Source: Thermoplasmatota archaeon (lineage in GTDB: Archaea > Thermoplasmatota > Thermoplasmata > Thermoplasmatales > Thermoplasmataceae). Taken from it: DNA of 16,176 bases. Location of the stretch: the NCBI GenBank assembly GCA_023379345.1, contig JAMCUV010000089.1, positions 1-16,176 on the forward strand, given 5' to 3'. The first letter of the stretch is position 1. Each line of letters starts with the position of its first letter. Below the pieces are notes generated by a model. It worked only from the letters and a program-made list of their open reading frames with translations. It had not been told where the DNA came from and made no database searches. The translations under genes were made by a program, and so were the position numbers. This document shows positions 1 through 7,327 of the stretch, piece by piece.

Positions 1-2
1 GC

Positions 3-104
3 GCCTCAGTGGAATCCCTCTCAAAAATTGTCGGGTTCTCCGATAAACTTGCCTCGGACACAATTGCCCATGCCAAGTCAATAATTTCAAGGAGGAGGGC
101 ATGA
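3..104 (+). CDS. 3' end of an unidentified gene (partial)
   Basis: Only the last 33 codons are in the window. This is the only plus-strand frame here that stays open from the left edge, and it ends in a TGA at 102-104 that overlaps the ATG of the next gene (ATGA). The other two forward frames hit stops at about 44 and 82. The visible tail is helical-looking, rich in Ser, Ala and Ile, and ends in a basic Arg-Arg-Arg-Ala. The ribosome binding site of the following gene lies inside this tail. Such overlap is typical of co-transcribed archaeal genes, so this gene and trm5 probably share a message. I do not recognise the family from so short a piece. Confidence 0.55.
   Translation, partial: ASVESLSKIVGFSDKLASDTIAHAKSIISRRRA
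90..99 (+). promoter_or_regulatory. Shine-Dalgarno site of trm5
   Basis: A strong purine-rich GGAGGAGGG lies just before the ATG at 101 and is complementary to the 3' end of archaeal 16S rRNA. It supports ATG 101 as the start. The Trm5 frame has a stop at 44-46, and 101 is the first ATG after it. Confidence 0.7.
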
Positions 105-1048
105 TTGACCACCTGAAGGTTCCAAGGCAAATGGCGCAGAATGCAATCCAAAGAACCAGAAAGCTCGGCATAGTGGATGACAGCTTCTCCATACAGAATG
201 ATGCTGAATACGTTCTGATACCCCTGATTGCTGGCGCAGTGCCAGAAATGGAATACCCCATAGTCAAAGCCCAGGGCAGGCCTTCCAGGAGGAAATACCA
301 GCCCATGGATACCCATGGTGCATTTGACGTCATCGGGCACATTGCCATAACAAAGATAAGGAACCGGGTCAAAGCAGAATCTCTGGCACAGAGCCTCATA
401 AAATCAAACAAAAGCATAAGCACTGTTTACCTGGACACAGGTATTCAGGGAGAATACCGGATCAGGGATCTTGAACTTCTGGCCGGAACAGACAATCCGG
501 TTGCGATGTACCGTGAAAACGGTGTGGCAATGACAGTGGACGTCAGGAAAGTGTACTTTTCACCGAGACTGGCAACAGAGAGAATGTTAGTTTCGAAGGA
601 TGTAAAGGACGGCGAGGAAATACTGGACATGTTTGCCGGCATAGGTCCATTCTCACTTAACATTGCAAGATGGCATAGCTGCACTGTCCACGCTGTTGAC
701 AGCAATCCTGATGCAACTTTTTACATGCAGCAGAGCATCCAGCTCAACCGGCTCGCAGGAATAGTGATTCCGCACAATGCAGATGTGGAGGCAGCGTTAT
801 CTGAGCTGAAGGGATTCCACAGGATAATAATGAATCTTCCACACGATTCCTTCAGGTACATTGACATTGCCCTTGAACATCTTGATCAGGGCGGAATTCT
901 TCATTACTATGAAATACTTGATATTGAAAAGCTTGAGCAACGTATGGAAGAGCTGAGATCAAGAAAAATGGATCTGCTGCAGAAGAGGGTGGTGCATGGA
1001 TATTCATCCAGGGAGAGCATGTTCGCCCTCTGGCTCCGTAAAGCATAG
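101..1048 (+). CDS. trm5: tRNA (guanine-37-N1)-methyltransferase, Trm5 family
   Basis: This cytoplasmic enzyme transfers a methyl group from S-adenosylmethionine to N1 of G37, next to the tRNA anticodon, which prevents +1 frameshifting. The N-terminal D1-type domain (about 1-60) starts with the family's basic helix. Residues 75-85 (FDVIGHIAI) and 117-129 (EYRIRDLELLAG) are typical of the D2 domain. VDVRKVYFSPRLATER (146-161) leads into the Rossmann core, with the SAM loop DMFAGIGPF at 176-184, an acidic VDSN at 199-202 and the NLP signature at 245-247. Length (315 residues) is slightly below the usual 330-340. The gene overlaps the preceding reading frame by 4 nt and has a strong ribosome binding site. 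The match to archaeal Trm5 is clear; the Trm5a/b/c subclass is not resolved. Confidence 0.93.
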   Translation: MIDHLKVPRQMAQNAIQRTRKLGIVDDSFSIQNDAEYVLIPLIAGAVPEMEYPIVKAQGRPSRRKYQPMDTHGAFDVIGHIAITKIRNRVKAESLAQSLIKSNKSISTVYLDTGIQGEYRIRDLELLAGTDNPVAMYRENGVAMTVDVRKVYFSPRLATERMLVSKDVKDGEEILDMFAGIGPFSLNIARWHSCTVHAVDSNPDATFYMQQSIQLNRLAGIVIPHNADVEAALSELKGFHRIIMNLPHDSFRYIDIALEHLDQGGILHYYEILDIEKLEQRMEELRSRKMDLLQKRVVHGYSSRESMFALWLRKA

Positions 1049-1083
1049 ATCCGGTGCATTATCAAGTTCAGGAATCAACAGGG

Positions 1084-1128
1084 AATTTCACGACGATGTG
1101 CCCATAACTAAAATTATGTAGTGAAATT
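1084..1128 (+). promoter_or_regulatory. Probable leaderless promoter of uppS with flanking inverted repeat
   Basis: An AT-rich box (AAATTATGTA, 1111-1120) is centred about 30 nt before the uppS ATG at 1146, as expected for an archaeal TATA element whose transcript starts at or just before the ATG. There is no Shine-Dalgarno sequence before that ATG. A perfect 8-bp inverted repeat flanks the box: AATTTCAC at 1084-1091 and GTGAAATT at 1121-1128. It could be a regulator site or chance. The rest of the 97-nt gap after trm5 shows nothing further. Confidence 0.5.
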
Positions 1129-1145
1129 AACTATACCATTTATCC

Positions 1146-1922
1146 ATGGGAATTGCTGACCATATTGGGAACTTGACCTCCGAGGTTTACGAGAAAGTTC
1201 TCCTAGATGAAGTGAAGGGCGGAACCGTTCCCAACCATATAGGCATAATTACCGATGGCAACAGAAGGTACGCCAGGAGCCTCGGTCTTTCCGAGAATGA
1301 AGGCCATGTGAAGGGAAAGCAGAAGCTGGAGGAAGTTCTTGAGTGGTGCATGGAGGTTGGCGTAAAGATTGTAACCGTCTACGGTTTTTCAACGGAAAAT
1401 TTTCAGCGGGACAGGAAGGAGGTGGATTTCCTGTTTCATCTCATAAACGACGCCCTACTTGATCTCCTTGATGATCAGAGGATTTACAAGAACAGGATCA
1501 GGGTAAGAATCATAGGTGAGAAATCCCGCCTTCCCGCATTTCTTACTGACACAATAGCGCTGGTTGAGAGGACGACCAATGGGTTTAACGATTTCAAATT
1601 CAACCTGGCAATAGGATACGGTGGAAGGGAGGAGATCATCAGTGCCATCAAGAGGATGTATAATGAGATCCAGGCTGGAAAATTCAGCATAGATGACGTT
1701 ACAGAGGCCAGATTCCGCGAATATCTGTACGACAGGGAACTGCCGGACCCCGACCTGATTTTCAGGACCAGTGGGGAGGAGAGGATTTCCAATTTCCTTC
1801 TCTGGCAGTCCGCATACTCTGAGTTATACTTCTCTGATGTGAACTGGCCGGAACTGAAGAAGGGTGATTTCCTGAAGGCCATACTTTCCTACCAGAAGAG
1901 GAAAAGAAGATACGGTGTCTGA
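1146..1922 (+). CDS. uppS: cis-prenyltransferase (polyprenyl diphosphate synthase, UppS family)
   Basis: This enzyme adds isopentenyl diphosphate units in cis to an allylic diphosphate, giving the long polyprenyl diphosphate whose phosphate form carries sugars for archaeal N-glycosylation and surface glycans. All hallmark blocks are present: HIGIITDGNRRYAR (31-44) with the catalytic Asp at 37, GH at 53-54, VYGFSTENFQR (78-88), GYGGREEI (157-164), and RTSGEERISNF followed by SELYF (207-229) for diphosphate binding. Length 258 is normal. The family is soluble but works at the membrane face. It has its own predicted promoter, and its TGA is immediately followed by the ATG of tiaS. The family call is certain; chain length and stereochemistry of the product cannot be read from sequence. 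Confidence 0.95.
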   Translation: MGIADHIGNLTSEVYEKVLLDEVKGGTVPNHIGIITDGNRRYARSLGLSENEGHVKGKQKLEEVLEWCMEVGVKIVTVYGFSTENFQRDRKEVDFLFHLINDALLDLLDDQRIYKNRIRVRIIGEKSRLPAFLTDTIALVERTTNGFNDFKFNLAIGYGGREEIISAIKRMYNEIQAGKFSIDDVTEARFREYLYDRELPDPDLIFRTSGEERISNFLLWQSAYSELYFSDVNWPELKKGDFLKAILSYQKRKRRYGV

Positions 1923-3230
1923 ATGTACCTTGCCATAGATGACACGGATTCAAGCCGGGGCATGTGCACCACATTTCTATTGACAGAGATCATCGAACGG
2001 TCAGGCCTTGACATTATAGGGATGCCTGCACTTGTGAGACTCAACCCAACGGTTCCATTCAAGACACGGGGCAATGGTGCCTTGAGGGTGAATCTTGGCC
2101 GCGGTGAAGGACAGACACGCAGGATCGGTGTTTTCGGCAACCGTCCAGTACGGGCTTTCCAGCATGGCAGCGAGGCCATAGCGGAACGGGACCTGATTGA
2201 TATGGTTGAACCCGTGGTCAGGGAATTTGCAGAACTTGGCGATGACAATACCAACCCAGGCATCGTAGTCTCCCGGCAGGAACTGCCAGAGGAATTCTAC
2301 TGGCGGGCAGTTCAGGATTTCCTCACGTTAGACGATGCCGAGGAATTCCTCAGAAAACACGGGGCATCCTATGTAAGGATCAAGAAGGGCAGAGGCATTA
2401 TAGGATCGGCGGCAGCCCTTTCGTGGAGGGGTGGCAGAAAAACATATGAACTGCTGGCTTACAGGTATCCCCATGGGGAACCACTGCCACTGGACAGGAG
2501 GATGTCCATGGCCTCTGAAGCCAACACCATTCCCGGCACATTCAACAACGTGGACAGAAATAACATGCATGCAGCCATATTTCCAAGCGAGAAGACGCCA
2601 GTCATTCTTGGAATAAGGGGGCGCGACCCGGAGGCCCTTCTTGGCCAGGGAATGGACATGGTAACCTCATGGAATGTGGACCATGACAGGATACTTGTGT
2701 ATGAAAGCAACCAGGGAACGGATGACCATATAATTGAGAATCCAGTGAAACTTCAGGATTACCATACTTACAGGATCACCGGCAGGGTCATATCTTCTCC
2801 ATATTCAATCAGAGGCTCCCATTATTTCTGCAATATTCTGTGGAAAGAATCTACCGTGAAAATTGCAGCTTTCGAGCCCACAAAGGAATTCAGGCAGATT
2901 TTCAGGCAGATGATCCCTGGAGACATGATCACAGTTTACGGTTCCTTCAGCTCAGGCACAATCAATGTTGAGAAACTGGACCTGATGAGAAGGGCAAGGC
3001 TTTACGGAAAGAGCAGCCCCGCTTGTCCTGCCTGCCATAAACCAATGGAAAATCATGGAAATGGAGACTATCGCTGTCCCACGTGCGGGGAACGCCAGAA
3101 AATTCCCCATTACACAGTTGTTGATCGCAGCCTATCTGAAGGGCATTATGACGTTCCCGTGATTGCCAGAAGGCACCTATCCCGTCCATTTGACTTTTCT
3201 GCGCAGACTGTGGGAGGCACCGGGAGATGA
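1923..3230 (+). CDS. tiaS: tRNA(Ile2) 2-agmatinylcytidine synthetase TiaS
   Basis: TiaS uses ATP to attach agmatine to C34 of the tRNA(Ile) with anticodon CAU, so that it reads AUA and not AUG. The protein opens with the diagnostic AIDDTDSSRGMCTTF (4-18). It continues with a GRGIIGSAAAL block (157-167), an OB-fold-like stretch at about 280-355, and a C-terminal zinc ribbon with Cys at 368, 371, 385 and 388. Length 435 fits the family. ATG 1923 follows the uppS stop with no spacer and no clear ribosome binding site, so translation is probably coupled to uppS. The 3' end overlaps the next gene by 4 nt. ATA is a frequent isoleucine codon in the surrounding genes, which agrees with the need for this enzyme. 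Confidence 0.95.
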   Translation: MYLAIDDTDSSRGMCTTFLLTEIIERSGLDIIGMPALVRLNPTVPFKTRGNGALRVNLGRGEGQTRRIGVFGNRPVRAFQHGSEAIAERDLIDMVEPVVREFAELGDDNTNPGIVVSRQELPEEFYWRAVQDFLTLDDAEEFLRKHGASYVRIKKGRGIIGSAAALSWRGGRKTYELLAYRYPHGEPLPLDRRMSMASEANTIPGTFNNVDRNNMHAAIFPSEKTPVILGIRGRDPEALLGQGMDMVTSWNVDHDRILVYESNQGTDDHIIENPVKLQDYHTYRITGRVISSPYSIRGSHYFCNILWKESTVKIAAFEPTKEFRQIFRQMIPGDMITVYGSFSSGTINVEKLDLMRRARLYGKSSPACPACHKPMENHGNGDYRCPTCGERQKIPHYTVVDRSLSEGHYDVPVIARRHLSRPFDFSAQTVGGTGR

Positions 3231-3703
3231 TCTGCATCACCGGTTCTCCAGGCAGCGGGAAATCAACGGTGGCAACCATCCTGCGTTCAAGAGGATTTAC
3301 GGTTCACAATGTTCTGGATTTCCCTGGCGCCATGGAATGTGTTTCCAATGGCGAGGCCGATATGGAATGCCTTCGGGCAGTTACAAGCAGGTTGTGTGGT
3401 GCTGAGGACATTGTTGAGGGCCATTACTCTCATCTCCTGAACTGTGATTTTGTGATCGTTCTGGAAAGGGATGAGGACCAGGTGCTTTCCGAACTGGAAT
3501 CAAGGGGTTACGGCAGTAGCAAAATAATGGAGAACCTGGATGCTCTGCGGTGTGATCTCTATTTCTCGGAATCCCTTGAAATGCTGCCCAGAAGCAGGAT
3601 AAGGCGAATGTCCGTAGTGGAGGGAAACCCGGAATCAACCGCAACAATGATTCAGAAATCAGTAGTGGAATTTGAGCAAGAATTAAGACAGCATAGGAGT
3701 TAA
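3227..3703 (+). CDS. AK6/Fap7-type adenylate kinase-like NTPase
   Basis: This small P-loop NTPase is of the kind called AK6, Fap7 or Hcint in eukaryotes, where it has adenylate kinase/ATPase activity and helps mature the small ribosomal subunit. The Walker A loop GSPGSGKST is at 6-14. The family-typical EGHYSHLL is at 64-71, with a hydrophobic FVIVLERDE strand at 75-83 and the lid/NMP-like SRGYGSSKIMENLDAL at 92-107. At 158 residues it is slightly shorter than usual (about 170-180). It begins inside the tiaS stop (ATGA, 3227-3230), with GGGAGG at 3212-3217 as ribosome binding site. Position in an operon with a tRNA modifier suits a translation role. Substrate preference is not shown by sequence. 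Confidence 0.85.
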   Translation: MICITGSPGSGKSTVATILRSRGFTVHNVLDFPGAMECVSNGEADMECLRAVTSRLCGAEDIVEGHYSHLLNCDFVIVLERDEDQVLSELESRGYGSSKIMENLDALRCDLYFSESLEMLPRSRIRRMSVVEGNPESTATMIQKSVVEFEQELRQHRS

Positions 3704-3709
3704 CCATCC

Positions 3710-4333
3710 ATGGTACTGGATTCCCAGAGATCCCGAGCAGACAGATTCCTCATCCCCATGACAAATCTCTTCATAAAATGGAAACCAGACAGGGTTTCAC
3801 TACTCTCACTGACTCTTGCTGCATTTGCGGGAATCTTCATATATCTTGGAGCTTCTTACAGGTTGCTGCTCCTTGCAGCCTTCCTCTGCGTAGTTTTTTC
3901 GTCCCTGTTTGATGCAATCGACGGGAAGCTTGCAAGAGTAAGAAATATATCCTCGCCCCGCGGAGACCTCATTGATCACGTTTTCGACAGGTTTGCGGAT
4001 GTCTTCATGATTCTGGGGTTCATCTTTGGAATGTATGCGCAGTATGCCATCGGGATTCTGGCACTTGTTGGCGTTATGCTCACCAGCTACATGGGTGTGC
4101 AGTCGCAGGCACTTGGTCTCAAAAGGAACTATTCTGGCCTTCTTGGAAGGGCAGACAGGCTTGTTCTCATAATGATCTTCATTCTTGTTGAATTTATCAT
4201 CCCATTCTCCGTGCACCTGTGGATCTTCAGAATCACGCCTGTTGCCATCCTGCTCATATGGTTCGCCATTGCCGGTAATGCCACGGCCGTGAAGAGATTC
4301 CTTGACAGCTACAGGGCACTTGCCCCTTCCTGA
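3710..4333 (+). CDS. CDP-alcohol phosphatidyltransferase, probably archaetidylinositol phosphate synthase
   Basis: An integral membrane enzyme that joins a CDP-activated archaeal lipid to an alcohol phosphate to make a polar lipid head group. The full family signature is present: D68-xx-D71-G72-xx-A75-R76-x8-G85-x3-D89-x3-D93, which binds the metal ions and CDP. Hydrophobic segments lie at about 28-46, 50-66, 95-109, 112-130, 150-168 and 173-190, giving six likely membrane helices. Residues 133-150 (ALGLKR, then GLLGRADR) resemble the archaetidylinositol-phosphate synthase subgroup, so inositol phosphate is the likely acceptor; glycerol phosphate or serine is possible. The ATG is 6 nt after the previous stop, with AGGAG at 3695-3699. 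Its last 25 nt overlap glmM on the other strand. Confidence 0.85.
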   Translation: MVLDSQRSRADRFLIPMTNLFIKWKPDRVSLLSLTLAAFAGIFIYLGASYRLLLLAAFLCVVFSSLFDAIDGKLARVRNISSPRGDLIDHVFDRFADVFMILGFIFGMYAQYAIGILALVGVMLTSYMGVQSQALGLKRNYSGLLGRADRLVLIMIFILVEFIIPFSVHLWIFRITPVAILLIWFAIAGNATAVKRFLDSYRALAPS

Positions 4334-5682
4334 ATGCCATCAATGAGGGCCTGGTATTCCTGGGCAATGTCACGAGCCCTGGCAAACGTTCTGGATTCTC
4401 CGTATATTCTGATTATAGGTTCAGTGCCGGATGGCCTCACCAGGACCCATCCATCCTTCAGGAAGACTTTGATGCCATCGGATGTGTCTGTCTTCATGCC
4501 TGAGGCATATCCCAGGATCCCTCTCTTTATGGTCTCCCACTCAACCTTCCTGTCAGCGGAGAGCTTATGGATATGATACTCCGGTATTTCTGACACCAGT
4601 TCCTTCAATCCCGCCTTTCTGGCTGCCATGAGGTTAAGCACAAGGGCCGCAGTCATTGCCCCGTCCCTGCAGTACTGATGAGGGCCGTATATGATGCCTC
4701 CATTCTCCTCTCCACCTATTTTGGCCTTCTTTTCAATCATTGTCCTGGATACCAGAGGTGCGCCCACCCGGGTCCTTATAAGTTCAGCTCCGCCGGCTGC
4801 GCATACCTCGTCCATTGCATCGGAGCTGCTGATTGGCGTAACCACCCTGTCACCCGGCTTTATGGTGCTCTTCACTATGAGTGAAAGTGTTATGTCGCCA
4901 TCAACAAAGTGCCCTGTGCTGTCTATGAATACAGCCCTGTCCGCATCGCCGTCATGGGCTATGCCCAGATCAAATTTACCACCGCTTACAACATTGATGA
5001 GGTCCTTCAGGTTCTCAGGTCTTGGTTCAGAGTTGCGCGAAGTGAATTTCCCGTCGGGATTTGCGTTGAGAGTGACCACAGAGCAGCCCAGCCTCCTGAG
5101 AAGTTCCGGAGTGGATGAATAGGCTGCGCCATTCCCCGCATCAAAGGCAACCCTGAACTCCTGGGTTCTGATGGCCTCTGTATTCACCTGCTGCATAACC
5201 CCTGTCAGGTAAAGCTCAATGGCATCCGTAATGATCCGAACCCTGCCGCATTGATTCCAGGGAGCCTGAATGAATGATCTGTCATAATAAATGTTCTCGA
5301 TGGCCTCTTCCTGATTTCTCGGGAGCTCTGTCCCATCCGGTGCAATGCACTTTATTCCATTGAATCTAGGTGGATTGTGCGACGCGGTTATGGCCACGCC
5401 AGGTATCCTGTTGATCTTGCAGTAGTACTGGATTGCCGGAGTGGGAAGTATGCCAAGGTCCAGAATCTCCTTCCCTGAACTCATGATGCCGGATGAAACG
5501 GCATTGAATATCATGGGCCCGGTATCCCTTGTATCTCTTCCCATGGCGATGGTACCGTCCTTGAAATATGTTCCAATGGATTTCCCAATCAGCATGGCAA
5601 AGTCAGGGGTGAGATCAGCATTGGGTTCGCCCCTTATGCCGTTTGTTCCAAAGAGGGGAGGCCTTTCATCAGATCTTTTCAT
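4309..5682 (-). CDS. glmM: Phosphoglucosamine mutase (phosphohexomutase family)
   Basis: A soluble phosphohexomutase that interconverts glucosamine-6-phosphate and glucosamine-1-phosphate on the way to UDP-GlcNAc. The four active-site regions are intact: TASHNPP (99-105) with phosphoserine 101, metal loop DGDADR (244-249), sugar-binding GEENGG (324-329), and phosphate loop RPSGTEP (416-422). The N-terminal FGTNGIRG (11-18) is also typical. Length 457 is normal. Archaeal members of this family can also act on mannose or glucose phosphates, so substrate choice is inferred. The gene has its own TATA-like box 30 nt upstream and no ribosome binding site. It runs against the lipid synthesis operon, overlapping its last gene by 25 bp. 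Confidence 0.9.
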   Translation of the reverse strand: MKRSDERPPLFGTNGIRGEPNADLTPDFAMLIGKSIGTYFKDGTIAMGRDTRDTGPMIFNAVSSGIMSSGKEILDLGILPTPAIQYYCKINRIPGVAITASHNPPRFNGIKCIAPDGTELPRNQEEAIENIYYDRSFIQAPWNQCGRVRIITDAIELYLTGVMQQVNTEAIRTQEFRVAFDAGNGAAYSSTPELLRRLGCSVVTLNANPDGKFTSRNSEPRPENLKDLINVVSGGKFDLGIAHDGDADRAVFIDSTGHFVDGDITLSLIVKSTIKPGDRVVTPISSSDAMDEVCAAGGAELIRTRVGAPLVSRTMIEKKAKIGGEENGGIIYGPHQYCRDGAMTAALVLNLMAARKAGLKELVSEIPEYHIHKLSADRKVEWETIKRGILGYASGMKTDTSDGIKVFLKDGWVLVRPSGTEPIIRIYGESRTFARARDIAQEYQALIDGIQEGASAL

Positions 5683-5707
5683 ATTATCTTCTGTTTATCA
5701 TGCAAGG

Positions 5708-5715
5708 ATATTTAA
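5708..5715 (-). promoter_or_regulatory. TATA-like box of glmM (leaderless)
   Basis: On the minus strand TTAAATAT is centred about 30 nt before the glmM ATG (first base 5682). No Shine-Dalgarno sequence lies between, so the message probably starts at or next to the ATG. The 91-nt gap between the glycosyltransferase stop and glmM also holds a 9-bp direct repeat CATCACAGT (5745-5753 and 5766-5774), upstream of the box. Confidence 0.55.
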
Positions 5716-5773
5716 CATCTGCGAGCGGATAAATCAGTGCAAAGCATCACAGTGGAAGGTTAGTCCATCACAG

Positions 5774-6862
5774 TCACAGTTCCTCTTCCAGATGATAATT
5801 GGTCCCCCTCCACTGTATTGTATCTGTACTCCTGGCCTTCAGGAGATTGTAGAAGTAGATGAAGGGTACTATGAAACTGAGAAGGAAGACCTGTAATTTC
5901 CTCTCCCGTGATCTTTTTGCGTTTCTCAGCGATGTAATCACGGAAGGTGCCAGCAGCAGTGCAAAGAAGGGACTGACTGAAAGTGCCAGGACAATTGATG
6001 ATATGAAGACCAGTATTGTGGCTGCATAAAACACAATGCCATAACGGAACACACTTGGTGTGGAATATACCGAAAGCGCGGTCTGGCGGTTTGCCCATTC
6101 AATGAAAGTTGAAAAATCATCCGGTGAATTAATGACAGGTGCGGCTTCCGGTACATATGCAATATCCAGTGCCGCTTTCTTGCAGAGTTTTGTCAGTGCA
6201 ACGTCATCGGATACGTATGACCTGAAAAAATCAAGGCCAGTGCCCTTCAGCAGTTCCGACCTGAATGCAAGGGAACCACCCCATCCGAATCGGGTAATAC
6301 GTGATTCCATCATCCCCTGTCCCACGAAACCCCAGACAAGCTTCACAAATGACCAGAATCCTCCCGCCGGCCGGAAGTAGGGAAAAGTCGTGGATATTCC
6401 GGTTCTTTCCAGGGACATTGGTGCAAGAAGCAATCTCAACCAGTCTCCATCTGGCAATATGTCTGAATCAGCAATGACATAGACAGGAAAATCAGGGAAA
6501 TGATCTATGGCAGATGCTATTGCCCTGACCTTGCCACTGCACCTGCTGCATGAATCATCAGAGATTATCATCTCCATGCCGGATCCACGAATGGACTGCA
6601 CCGCAAGGTCATCTTCGGTGTCCACCACTGCAACTGCCTTCCAGTTTCCATTCAGATTTGCCATTATGCCCTTGAGGTTCTCATCCAGGGTATAATCCCG
6701 GCCCTTGCAGGGAACAATGACCAGGGCCCTGTCCTCATAGCTTCCATATGTGGCTTTCACATGTTCCCTATGGGATGCTATGAAAGTCAGTCCTGCAAAA
6801 ATCAGAATGACTGCGGAGAGAAATATATCAAAAAAAACGTTATGTAAGATTCCCGGGATCAT
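5774..6862 (-). CDS. Membrane-anchored family 2 glycosyltransferase
   Basis: A GT-A fold glycosyltransferase, resembling processive and ceramide-glucosyltransferase-like GT2/GT21 enzymes, likely transferring sugar from a nucleotide sugar to a lipid or glycan at the cytoplasmic membrane. An N-terminal membrane helix is at about 10-30. The catalytic part has VVDTEDD (79-85), SGKVRAIASAI (109-119), the ADSD metal motif (131-134), WGGSLAFRSELL (194-205), SDD (218-220) and WANRQ (256-260), a variant of the (Q/R)xxRW acceptor motif. Two or three C-terminal membrane helices (about 274-310, 325-341) are followed by WRGTNYHL (351-358). It starts 2 nt after the EF1-beta stop and is probably its operon partner. 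Donor and acceptor are unknown; glycolipid synthesis is plausible in a wall-less cell. Confidence 0.85.
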   Translation of the reverse strand: MIPGILHNVFFDIFLSAVILIFAGLTFIASHREHVKATYGSYEDRALVIVPCKGRDYTLDENLKGIMANLNGNWKAVAVVDTEDDLAVQSIRGSGMEMIISDDSCSRCSGKVRAIASAIDHFPDFPVYVIADSDILPDGDWLRLLLAPMSLERTGISTTFPYFRPAGGFWSFVKLVWGFVGQGMMESRITRFGWGGSLAFRSELLKGTGLDFFRSYVSDDVALTKLCKKAALDIAYVPEAAPVINSPDDFSTFIEWANRQTALSVYSTPSVFRYGIVFYAATILVFISSIVLALSVSPFFALLLAPSVITSLRNAKRSRERKLQVFLLSFIVPFIYFYNLLKARSTDTIQWRGTNYHLEEEL

Positions 6863-6864
6863 CT

Positions 6865-7131
6865 TCAGACCAGTGTGACATCCTCGGAGTCAACCTGGGC
6901 TACGCCATTTATGGCAGAAATGGCTTCTTCTACGCGGTCAATCTTTCCCTCTTCATCGGGCACAATGACCTCAAACTTTATGGCCTTGAGACCGAATCCA
7001 ATTTCCTCCATATAGGATTTGTTAATCTCGCAGAGCGGCTTGATCTTCTTCCTTATTTCATCCAGAAGCTTTTCCATGGACACGTCTGCTGATTCGGGAA
7101 GGATCTTCAGAACTACAGCAACATCTCCCAT
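6865..7131 (-). CDS. ef1b: Translation elongation factor 1-beta (aEF1B)
   Basis: The guanine-nucleotide exchange factor that recharges EF1-alpha with GTP during elongation. The 88-residue product MGDVAVVLKILPES... has the archaeal EF1-beta pattern: an alpha/beta plait with a glycine-rich turn GFGLKAIKF (45-53), the acidic VPDEEGKID (57-65) and a C-terminal VAQVDSEDVTLV. I chose ATG 7131 because it gives the usual family length of 88-90 residues and lies 4 nt after the Zn-ribbon stop. An earlier in-frame ATG at 7170 would add 13 unrelated residues and overlap the Zn-ribbon gene by 35 nt. Zn-ribbon followed by EF1-beta is a recurrent archaeal gene pair. Confidence 0.93.
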   Translation of the reverse strand: MGDVAVVLKILPESADVSMEKLLDEIRKKIKPLCEINKSYMEEIGFGLKAIKFEVIVPDEEGKIDRVEEAISAINGVAQVDSEDVTLV

Positions 7132-7135
7132 GATA

Positions 7136-7303
7136 TCACGGCCCTGTGAATCCGCAGTGATCGCAAACATAGGCAGTGGAATGCTCTCTGCATTCCTTGC
7201 ATCTTCCGATCAGCTCTTCTCCGCATGACGGACACTCGAATATTGAATAGCCGGTCTCTACCAGTCCAACCCCGCAGGAAGTGCAAGTCTCTTTGTATCT
7301 CAT
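7136..7303 (-). CDS. Small Zn-ribbon RNA-binding protein (translation-associated)
   Basis: A 55-residue protein with four CxxC pairs (Cys 7/10, 24/27, 35/38, 47/50), enough for two zinc sites, ending in the family-typical CGFTGP. It belongs to the archaeal small zinc-finger proteins predicted to bind RNA and act in translation, which commonly sit directly before EF1-beta, as here. The start ATG 7303 gives the normal length. The frame stays open upstream to 7441, but those 46 extra residues look unlike coding sequence and cross the promoter region. An AT-rich box at 7337-7344 lies about 38 nt before the ATG, leaving a leader of roughly a dozen nucleotides. No clear ribosome binding site is visible. 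Confidence 0.88.
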   Translation of the reverse strand: MRYKETCTSCGVGLVETGYSIFECPSCGEELIGRCKECREHSTAYVCDHCGFTGP

Positions 7304-7327
7304 CTTAATCAGTTTCTCTCTTCCAGA

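Noticed and set aside
7132..7170. Longer EF1-beta starting at ATG 7170
   Set aside because: It adds 13 residues not found in the family and overlaps the Zn-ribbon gene by 35 nt; ATG 7131 gives the normal 88 residues.
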